Assembly: GCA_031264885.1 (NCBI GenBank)
Contig: JAISDM010000198.1
Coordinates: 1 to 18,859 of the forward strand
Direction: 5' to 3'
Source of the DNA: Peptococcaceae bacterium
Lineage (GTDB): Bacteria; Bacillota; Peptococcia; DRI-13; UBA5745
DNA length: 18,859 nt
Below the pieces are notes generated by a model. The model did no database searches, was not told the origin of the DNA, and worked only from the letters and a program-made list of their open reading frames with translations. Shown here in pieces: positions 7,845-14,465 of this stretch. A program made the position numbers and the translations under genes. How positions within the stretch are numbered: the first letter of the stretch is position 1; each line of letters begins with the position of its first letter.

Positions 7845-9221
7845 TTAAACAGCCCCGCCGGGGGCGCTCTGAGCCCCCTGAGGCGCGTAGGCGCCGCTTC
7901 CCGCGGACTGCTGCTGTCTCTGAGCGGTTTCCCTGGCGCCGCCTGCGCCGCCTCCGCCGCCTCCGGATCCGCCCCCGGACTGCTGATTCTTCCCGCCGTC
8001 TCCGCCTATCTTTCCGGCGGCGGAAGCCGCTCCGCTCATGGCCATACCCCCCACCAGCGCGCCGATCCCCACGCCTTCCTGAGCGGCGTAAGCCGCCTCG
8101 GGACTCAGCAGATGCAGAAGGGTCGTCTGGGACTGGAACGCCGCCCAGGCGCCGCCGATAACAATGAACAGCTTCAGCCCCGCGTCGATCTCCGCGTTGG
8201 CCGACAGCTTCAGGCTCGAGCTGAACAGCAGCGGCACCAGGAGAAAGAATAATTTCATAGAAATCACCGTGCCGAAACCGGAGAAGATTTTGCCGATAAA
8301 CAGCTCCCGCCATTTGCCGAAGGCCGCTCCGTCGTCCAGAGGGATGGCCGCCACAAAGAGCGGCGACACCAGGTACAGAATCAGCAGGTCAAAAATACGC
8401 TGGATGAACATGAACAGAGCCCCGATCATGATCAGCGAGATCAATATCGCGCTGCAGGTGGCGGTGATATAATCATATTCGGTCAGGTTAAAATCCGCTC
8501 TCACCGTGGTCAGATCGCTGTAATCCTTCCCTCCGTTCAGGTAGCCCACCCGGAGATTGTCCGTATAAAAAGGGTTGGTGTTATAGTTTGAATTGTTCGC
8601 CGCCTTCATGCCGCCCGACAAAAACACCAGGGATCCCAATCTGGCGTCGCCGCTGCCGGCGGGAATACCGTCCCCGGACACAGGGACCGTCTGACCGCTG
8701 ATGGCCTGATCGATCTGAATCAGCATCACGCTGGAAAGCCGCAGCATAAACAGAACCATAAAAGGGATCAGCATAAAGGTAAAAGCCGCCCGAAGCGCGC
8801 GTTTCATCACCACACTCACCGGATTTTTGTCCTCCAGCGCCATATCGCCGATGGACTTTATAACGCCGTATATGGTAAAGCCCATGGCCAGCACAGCCGC
8901 AAAGGCGGTAATATATACGAACGCTCTGGTAATCGGATCATGGCTGAAAAAAACATCCAGGAAATAACTGGGCGTCCCGCCATTATTCACCTGCCTGACC
9001 CCGGCGAATATGTCAAAAACAAATCCCAGAAAATCCAGCACCTTGAGAAACAGCACCATGATCTGATAATAAATAGTGGCCAAAATGGGCTTGATCAGGC
9101 CTACCACCAAATCAAACAGCGCCGTAAATATACTTGTGAGAACCGGGAGCAAAATCCGGTTAAACAAAGTACTGAAGATATTCTGCAATGTATCCAGAAA
9201 GCCCAGTGTTACCAAAGACAT
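7845..9221 (-). CDS. VirB6/TrbL-like T4SS membrane channel protein
   Basis: A 458-residue polytopic membrane protein. An amphipathic/hydrophobic N-terminus (LLPVLTSIFTALFDLVVGLIKPILATIYY) is followed by several long hydrophobic helices. A loop region with NPVSVVMKRALRAAF leads to a C-terminal helical block carrying PLDDGAAFGKWRELFIGKIF (around residue 295-315) and GGAWAAFQSQ. The last about 75 residues are Gly/Ser/Gln-rich and probably flexible. This is the arrangement of VirB6/TrbL-family proteins that form the inner-membrane conduit with VirB4 and VirD4. It lies 27 bases after the surface protein gene and 67 bases before its longer paralogue. The ATG at 9221 has GGTGAGGG just upstream. The shared motifs with the next gene point to a tandem duplication, with the two copies diverging most in their tails. 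Specific family name is uncertain; T4SS role is well supported by context. Confidence 0.83.
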   Translation of the reverse strand: MSLVTLGFLDTLQNIFSTLFNRILLPVLTSIFTALFDLVVGLIKPILATIYYQIMVLFLKVLDFLGFVFDIFAGVRQVNNGGTPSYFLDVFFSHDPITRAFVYITAFAAVLAMGFTIYGVIKSIGDMALEDKNPVSVVMKRALRAAFTFMLIPFMVLFMLRLSSVMLIQIDQAISGQTVPVSGDGIPAGSGDARLGSLVFLSGGMKAANNSNYNTNPFYTDNLRVGYLNGGKDYSDLTTVRADFNLTEYDYITATCSAILISLIMIGALFMFIQRIFDLLILYLVSPLFVAAIPLDDGAAFGKWRELFIGKIFSGFGTVISMKLFFLLVPLLFSSSLKLSANAEIDAGLKLFIVIGGAWAAFQSQTTLLHLLSPEAAYAAQEGVGIGALVGGMAMSGAASAAGKIGGDGGKNQQSGGGSGGGGGGAGGARETAQRQQQSAGSGAYAPQGAQSAPGGAV

Positions 9222-9248
9222 ACCCTCACCGCCATTCCTGCTTGATCC

Positions 9249-10898
9249 TTATCGGACCCGCAAATCCCTTCTGCCCCGCATCAAAATCAAAACCGTCACA
9301 GCCGCCAGCAGTCCCACAAGCCCAATGATCAGCCCGATGGAAACCGCGTTCATCCGGTACCGCATCTCAAACCCGGCGGTGGCGTAATTCCCCGCCGGAT
9401 CGTATACCACCAAATAATACGTCCCCGGATCGCCGATGGCTTCGTCCATGCGGAATCCGACCGCCGCCCCGTCCTTATACAAAGTGGCCGAAACCGCGTC
9501 CTCCGACAGATACTCCACCGTCACTTCCAGACCTGTGGATCTGCCGTTTTGAACGCCGTTCAGCCGAAACTCGGGGGCGGTGGTATCCCGGGTGAACTCC
9601 ACCGTCATCCCCTCCACCTCCGCGTATTCCGCCGCCAGTTCTATGGTATACAGCCCATCCTCTTCCATCATCACCACATTGCCCTGATAGTTCAGGGGCC
9701 CGCCGTCTCTGAGGGCTTGAGTCACCGTGTAGCCCCAGGGCGCGTTATAGATATCCATATCCGCCGTGGGCCGGGTAACGATCTTGAAATTAAAACCCGG
9801 CGGCGGGCCGGACGCTGTCAGCGCGGCCAGATCATTGCCGCCGAATGTCATGCAATAAGCGCCGTCCTCCTGGATGGTTCCCCCCGGAATATACGGATAC
9901 GCCTCTCCGTTTCGGGTCAGACTGACCTCGCCAAACTGAGCGGGGAACGCAAACGCCACCGGGAAGTTAACCACCGCGCCGTTGGGGATATTGCTGAAAA
10001 AAGCCCTTTCGGAAGCCGTGGTTTCCAAGAACATCCCCGCCCGGCTGTCGTAAAGCTCATCCAGTCCCGTATACACCCCGTTGCCCGTCAGCACGCGGGT
10101 GGCGGCCCCTGTGCCGGCGCCCGCGCCGCCGCCGGCGTCGCCGTATATATAGCTGTCGATCAGCGCGCCGATCTCGTCGTCCGTCATCGCCGTATCATCC
10201 AGAAAACCGCCCAAGGCCGGATCCACGCCCGCGGAACCGTCCGCGGCCTCTCCGCGGGACGCGATCCGGAATCGGAACACCCCGTTCACAATGCCGTCCT
10301 GATCGTCCATAAAGGACAGATAAAGGACATAAGCCCCCGGATCCACAATATTCATCCGGTTGACAAAAGCCGTGGCCGCGCCGTCCCGCTCCATCCGGAC
10401 ATTGATGCCGGCGGGCAGCTCCACATACACCGAATTGCTGGTCATGCCGCCGTTTTCGATATCCGTATAAAAAAACTTGTTCGCGAAATTCTGCTCAAAC
10501 AACCCTTGATCTATGTGATAAGTACCTGTAATATCCACCGTGCGCGTCCCGAACTGTCCGCCGGATTCGCCGCCCGCGGCGGCCGGTACGCTGTCGGCCT
10601 CAGACGCGGTAAACGGCGCCGTGGGCACGGAGTCGGGAATCGCGGCGGGAGCGGGATCTGTTACGACCGTACCCGCGGCGGGGGCCGTTGTGACCGGAAC
10701 CGTCGCGGCGGGAGCCGTTGTGACCGGAGCTGTCGTGACCGGAACCGTCGCGACCGGGGCCGTTGTGACCGAATCCGTCACGACCGGTTCCGCCGTGTCG
10801 AAAACCGGCGGCGCCTCAGCGGCGGACGCCGCCTCAGCGCCCACCCCTGTCAAAAGCAAAGCCAGCGCCACACATAGAGTCCACAAAAACGCCTTCAT
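9249..10898 (-). CDS. Surface protein with Thr/Pro/Ala stalk and C-terminal anchor
   Basis: A 549-residue exported protein. A signal peptide (residues 1-26, cleavage likely after ASA) precedes a stalk of about 60 residues built from TTAPV/ATVPV units. A large extracellular region of about 400 residues follows, with repeated beta-rich stretches resembling bacterial Ig-like folds (for example DPGAYVLYLSF, EDGLYTIELAAEY, DPGTYYLVVYDPAGNYATAGF). A single transmembrane helix (about 520-541) and a basic tail GRRDLRVR stay in the cytoplasm. The ATG at 10898 overlaps the VirD4 stop by 4 bases (ATGA), implying translational coupling. It sits where Gram-positive T4SSs may carry adhesins or VirB8-like scaffolds; I see no VirB8 fold and cannot name a family. 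A role in cell contact or as a structural external part of the machine is inference from context only. Confidence 0.65.
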   Translation of the reverse strand: MKAFLWTLCVALALLLTGVGAEAASAAEAPPVFDTAEPVVTDSVTTAPVATVPVTTAPVTTAPAATVPVTTAPAAGTVVTDPAPAAIPDSVPTAPFTASEADSVPAAAGGESGGQFGTRTVDITGTYHIDQGLFEQNFANKFFYTDIENGGMTSNSVYVELPAGINVRMERDGAATAFVNRMNIVDPGAYVLYLSFMDDQDGIVNGVFRFRIASRGEAADGSAGVDPALGGFLDDTAMTDDEIGALIDSYIYGDAGGGAGAGTGAATRVLTGNGVYTGLDELYDSRAGMFLETTASERAFFSNIPNGAVVNFPVAFAFPAQFGEVSLTRNGEAYPYIPGGTIQEDGAYCMTFGGNDLAALTASGPPPGFNFKIVTRPTADMDIYNAPWGYTVTQALRDGGPLNYQGNVVMMEEDGLYTIELAAEYAEVEGMTVEFTRDTTAPEFRLNGVQNGRSTGLEVTVEYLSEDAVSATLYKDGAAVGFRMDEAIGDPGTYYLVVYDPAGNYATAGFEMRYRMNAVSIGLIIGLVGLLAAVTVLILMRGRRDLRVR

Positions 10899-12952
10899 CC
10901 CAAGGCTTCCTCCCTTGCTTCCTTATCGGCTTCAGATCCGGCGTCGTCGCCCTGTCTCAATACGTAATCATTGCGGTCGAACAAATCATAGAAAATCTCT
11001 TCCCCGTAAAAAGCGTTCGCCTGAATGTCCGATATATCCATACAGCCGGTTTCATAAAGGGGACACTGATAGCTGGGGGTATATTTGGCCTTGGCGGGGA
11101 AATTGCCGAAGGATACCAATATCGCGTTGCCGGTGTCCGACTTGTTATTGAGTCTCTGCAATTCGGAGGGATAAATCAGCGGGCGCGTCTGGAGCTGGCT
11201 GGATACGTTAAACTGCCCGGATTTGTCCCCCGTCGCCGACGAGACGCTGTTGGTGGACACGGTCATATTGCCGCAGAGTTCCGAGAACTCCTTGCAGGTA
11301 TCGATGTCATTGCTGCCGATAAACAGCTTGATGCCGCAGTTGGACTTGATGATGTCCGCCACCTTATCCCCGTACACATTGTTGAGCTGAGCATAGGACT
11401 GCACCACCATCTGGAACCAGATCTTGCGGCTGCGGCCTACGGTGATCATCTTGTCGAACTTGTCGATCTTGGGCATGTTCCCGAATTCATCCAACAGGAA
11501 GTACACGTTCCGGGGCAGGCTCAGATCCTCCCGGCCGGAAGCGATCTTTATGAGGGCTTTGTATATGCTGAGCACAAACACACCCGCCAAGGCGTGCCGG
11601 GTATCCTTTTCATCGGGAATCTTCAGGAACAGCGCCGTGGGCCGGTCGGCAAAGACCATGGGATCGATGTCCGTGGCCGACGTCAGGGAACAGATGCCCT
11701 CGTCGTTGAACATGGAAAGCTTATCATAAGCGATGGACATATAGGATTGCAGGGTATTGTCGGCGGAAGAAAGCACCTGCTTCGACAGGTTCAGCGCCTT
11801 GGACAGAGGCGGGCGCCCCATGAAGTATTCCTTCAGCGCCTTAAACTCCTCTTCCGAATTCCCGATGGCCTTGTTGATGTTGTAGAAGCAGTATTTCTCC
11901 TTGGTCATGCCCAGTTCCGGATTCTCGCTGTCCTCCAGCATGGCCAGCGCCACCGCCATAATAATGGACCGGGCCCCTTTCTCCCACACCGGATCATCCG
12001 CGGATTCAATGGGACAGATGACCCCGACCAAGTCGTTCAAATCCTCATAAACCTCGTCATACACACGCTGGCGCTGAATCCGGATCGAATTCATCAGCTT
12101 CTTGCCGTCGGCGTATGCCTTGCCTTCAAACTCATACCAGGTCTCTCCGTAACTGTCCCGCGGCTCCGCCATCTCCAGGCCGCTGTTCGCCACCGAATCC
12201 GTGCGTTTAAAGATATCTTCCCCATAACGCAGATAAATCTGATAGCGGTTGTATAAATCCTCAAAGGGATTCCAGCGGAAGGAGGAATAGGGCTCCCGCA
12301 GATCCAGCACCATACAGTGATAGCCCCGGCTTTGCAGGAACTTCGTGTGGGTCTGGAACAGTTCCCCCTTGGGATCGGTGCAGATCATGGAGGAACCCGC
12401 CGATGTGGCGGCCAATATCTGGATCACGGGATTGATGAAGGTGGTGGTCTTGCCGGACCCGGTGGCGCCGATGATCAGACCGTGCATGGGGGAGGCGAGA
12501 TTGATCTCCATATCCCTTTTCCGTTTGTTATAAACCGCCCGGACGGCGATGCCGTCTTTCTTGGCGGCAGTCAGCTTGGAATACGTCTGCGGCGGGAAAT
12601 TAAAATCGAATTCCTTTTCAGTCATGAACCGGGAATTCTCCAGCGCCCCTTCCACTTCCTTCGCCTTGCCCGTCATGAACTTCTTCGCCTTCTTGCTGGA
12701 AGGCTGGGCAAAAACCATCCACAGCGCCACCACCGCCACGATCGCCACGGCGCCCGCTATGTAAGTCTCCATCTGCCCAAACAGACGCCACGGCTCCAAA
12801 GCCGCGAAATCCGCCATACTCTTGACCTGGCCGGCGATCAGCGCGTCCATATTCACATAAGCGAACCGCAGTATCCCTCCCGCCAGCGCCACCGCCGCCG
12901 CGGCCAGAAGTAAGTACAATAATACCTTTTTCAATATGCGCATGACCCTCAT
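10895..12952 (-). CDS. VirD4/TraG-type coupling ATPase (T4CP)
   Basis: A 685-residue type IV coupling protein that recruits substrates (DNA-protein or protein) to the secretion channel. Two N-terminal transmembrane helices (about 10-31 and 64-82) flank a short extracytoplasmic loop. The ATPase domain has Walker A GATGSGKT (162-169), a TDPKGEL strand typical of TraG/VirD4, and Walker B LLDEFGNMPKI with D488 and E489, then the RSRKIWFQMVVQSYAQL block conserved in the family. Length is normal. The ATG at 12952 has AGGA 8 bases upstream; the ATG three codons later is less well placed. It follows the CPBP gene by 15 bases and overlaps the next gene by 4. The acidic C-terminus (DAGSEADKEAREEALG) may be a substrate-contact region, by analogy with other coupling proteins. 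Confidence 0.95.
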   Translation of the reverse strand: MRVMRILKKVLLYLLLAAAAVALAGGILRFAYVNMDALIAGQVKSMADFAALEPWRLFGQMETYIAGAVAIVAVVALWMVFAQPSSKKAKKFMTGKAKEVEGALENSRFMTEKEFDFNFPPQTYSKLTAAKKDGIAVRAVYNKRKRDMEINLASPMHGLIIGATGSGKTTTFINPVIQILAATSAGSSMICTDPKGELFQTHTKFLQSRGYHCMVLDLREPYSSFRWNPFEDLYNRYQIYLRYGEDIFKRTDSVANSGLEMAEPRDSYGETWYEFEGKAYADGKKLMNSIRIQRQRVYDEVYEDLNDLVGVICPIESADDPVWEKGARSIIMAVALAMLEDSENPELGMTKEKYCFYNINKAIGNSEEEFKALKEYFMGRPPLSKALNLSKQVLSSADNTLQSYMSIAYDKLSMFNDEGICSLTSATDIDPMVFADRPTALFLKIPDEKDTRHALAGVFVLSIYKALIKIASGREDLSLPRNVYFLLDEFGNMPKIDKFDKMITVGRSRKIWFQMVVQSYAQLNNVYGDKVADIIKSNCGIKLFIGSNDIDTCKEFSELCGNMTVSTNSVSSATGDKSGQFNVSSQLQTRPLIYPSELQRLNNKSDTGNAILVSFGNFPAKAKYTPSYQCPLYETGCMDISDIQANAFYGEEIFYDLFDRNDYVLRQGDDAGSEADKEAREEALG

Positions 12953-12967
12953 AACCCCTTTCCTGTT

Positions 12968-13894
12968 TCAGCCGTCCTTTTTAAAAGCGTGTTTTTTCAC
13001 ATGCCTCGGTTGATACCGCTCGCCGGTCTCCCGCTTCACGGCGTTTTTTGACGGCAAGTCTTTCAATCCCTTGAATCCTGCCAATCCCTTGAATCCTATC
13101 AATCCCTTGAAGCCTATCAATGTCCAAACCGCCAGCCCGCCGCCCAGAATCAAAAAAGCCCACAACAACAGCGGATTGGCCGCGATCCGCGCGTAGCCCT
13201 CGCTTTCCCTCAGAAATATCCCCGGCAGAGAGGATATATTGACCCCCATATGCAACAGCATGGCCGCGGTTAAATTCTCAAACCGCAGCGTCAGCCAGCC
13301 CAGAAGCAGCCCGAATAAGAACGCGTAACTTATCCAAAGGGGATGCCCGTGCATCAAACCGAAAACCACAGACACCGCCAGCACGGATACCCTGGGAGAA
13401 AACCCCTTTAACAGGGTGCGCAGCAGAAACCCGCGAAAAACCAACTCCTCGCTGAGCGGCATAAAGAGAACGCTCATCAGCACCGCGACGATTCTGCCCT
13501 CCCCCTCAAAGGCGGCCAGAGAAGCGGCGTCATAAGACTCCATCCACTGAGCCGGGAACGGAAGCAAATTCAGCAGCGCCGACAAAGCGAAGCCGCATCC
13601 GACGCCCGCGGCCAGCATACGGACGGCGTCCTTCCCACCCATCTCCCTGGGCGCGAAACCGGTCGCCTCTGGCAGCAAAACCCCTTTTTTCCGGAACCGG
13701 CCGGCGATCACCGTAATGGCCACGACGCAGCCCGTCATCGAAAAGAGATCCGACACCACCGACGGCGGCGCCTCCCCCCCGCCGGGGAGATTGACCGCCA
13801 TAGCGATCATGAGAAAGAACGCCGGAATCACCAGGAAAACCGCCAGTATGGCGGAGGCGGTCAGCGCGACCTTCACCCTGGCCCAGGCGCTCAT
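12968..13894 (-). CDS. CPBP-family intramembrane metalloprotease
   Basis: A 308-residue membrane protein of the CPBP (CAAX protease / bacteriocin-processing) family. The hallmark motifs are intact: EELVFRG with E149, E150 and R154; FGLMH with F178 and H182; and HMGVN with H215 and N219. These form the metal site of an intramembrane glutamic/metallo protease. About seven or eight hydrophobic segments are visible. After the last helix comes an unusual tail: three GFKGL-type repeats and a basic, His/Lys-rich end. The ATG at 13894 overlaps the STAS stop by 4 bases, so the two are probably coupled. Family members cleave membrane substrates or modify secreted peptides; a role in maturing a T4SS component or in releasing a sigma/anti-sigma signal is inference. 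Confidence 0.88.
   Translation of the reverse strand: MSAWARVKVALTASAILAVFLVIPAFFLMIAMAVNLPGGGEAPPSVVSDLFSMTGCVVAITVIAGRFRKKGVLLPEATGFAPREMGGKDAVRMLAAGVGCGFALSALLNLLPFPAQWMESYDAASLAAFEGEGRIVAVLMSVLFMPLSEELVFRGFLLRTLLKGFSPRVSVLAVSVVFGLMHGHPLWISYAFLFGLLLGWLTLRFENLTAAMLLHMGVNISSLPGIFLRESEGYARIAANPLLLWAFLILGGGLAVWTLIGFKGLIGFKGLAGFKGLKDLPSKNAVKRETGERYQPRHVKKHAFKKDG
13064..13117. repeat. 18-base tandem repeat in the CPBP tail
   Basis: Three near-identical 18-base units beginning CAATCCCTTGAATCCT at 13064, 13082 and 13100, encoding three IGFKGL/AGFKGL hexapeptides on the minus strand. Confidence 0.9.
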
Positions 13895-14169
13895 GTGATC
13901 CTGACGACGCCCGCCAGTCCCGTCAGCTCAAAGATCTCCAGGATCTGCTGCTTCACATTGCGCAATTCCAGTTCCCCGCCGGCAGCCCGCACTTTTTTCT
14001 CCAGAATCAATACCACCCGCAGTCCCGCCGAACTGATATAGGTGGTCTGCCCGAAGTCCAGCGTCAGATCCGTCTGATCCCGCACCAGTTCGAGAACCTC
14101 CCTCCTCACCGACTCAGCCGTGTTCGAATCCACCTTCACCGGCATCGTATAACAATTTGGGTCGCCCAT
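13891..14169 (-). CDS. STAS-domain anti-sigma factor antagonist-like protein
   Basis: A 92-residue single-domain STAS protein of the SpoIIAA/RsbV type. The diagnostic loop TTYISSAGLRVVL aligns with the DSSGL phosphorylation loop, making S47 the likely phosphorylated serine; the family's leading Asp is replaced by S46. The preceding strand TDLTLDFGQ and the following helix match the fold. Length is normal. Such proteins bind an anti-sigma kinase and so free a sigma factor, or act as regulated switches. No kinase or sigma gene is in the window. It is the first gene of the T4SS operon, about 67 bases after the predicted transcription start, with a GAGGGG site 11 bases before the ATG, and it overlaps the CPBP protease by 4 bases. 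A regulatory or switch role for the secretion operon is inference. Confidence 0.88.
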   Translation of the reverse strand: MGDPNCYTMPVKVDSNTAESVRREVLELVRDQTDLTLDFGQTTYISSAGLRVVLILEKKVRAAGGELELRNVKQQILEIFELTGLAGVVRIT

Positions 14170-14242
14170 TACACAAACATCCCCTCGACACTGATTCTCT
14201 ATTGTGAATCATTTCTAATAAACAAATGTTGATACATGAGCA

Positions 14243-14272
14243 ATTATAATATCGAATATTGGCTTTTGTCAA
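14243..14272 (-). promoter_or_regulatory. Sigma-A-type promoter of the T4SS operon
   Basis: On the minus strand, TTGACA (14267-14272) and TATAAT (14243-14248) are 18 bases apart; both hexamers are perfect consensus. The predicted start is near 14236, giving a leader of about 67 bases before the STAS ATG. The surrounding 14200-14290 stretch is AT-rich against a GC-rich background. No other equally strong promoter is seen on the minus strand down to the terminator at 203-240. Confidence 0.85.
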
Positions 14273-14315
14273 GTAAATCCAATGTAAACAAATTCCTGTT
14301 CAAGCGGCTTATAAT

Positions 14316-14327
14316 CTGAAATTTCAG
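14316..14327. promoter_or_regulatory. 12-base palindrome upstream of the operon promoter
   Basis: CTGAAATTTCAG is a perfect palindrome about 45 bases upstream of the -35 box, directly after a TATAAT on the plus strand. It could be an operator, but only one copy was seen and such palindromes occur by chance. Confidence 0.3.
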
Positions 14328-14420
14328 TCGTCATTCCGGGTCGTCTGTCCCCGTCAATCCCCTCCGGGAGGAGGTGAATGACCCCGCTGGAAAGACAAGA
14401 CACAACGCCGCAACCACACA

Positions 14421-14450
14421 TCCGAAGGGTCGGCATTTTGCCGCCCGCCC
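14421..14450. repeat. Degenerate palindromic repeat copy
   Basis: TCCGAAGGGTCGGCATTTTG followed by CCGCCC is a diverged copy of the element at 131-175, with the palindromic core partly kept. It lies just downstream of the beta-propeller gene and could act as a weak 3' hairpin for that transcript, although no T-run follows. The rest of 14273-14465 holds the palindrome above and a CCCCTCCGGGAGGAGG hairpin at about 14360, and no gene that I can support. Confidence 0.5.
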
Positions 14451-14465
14451 TCGTCCCGAACCCAC

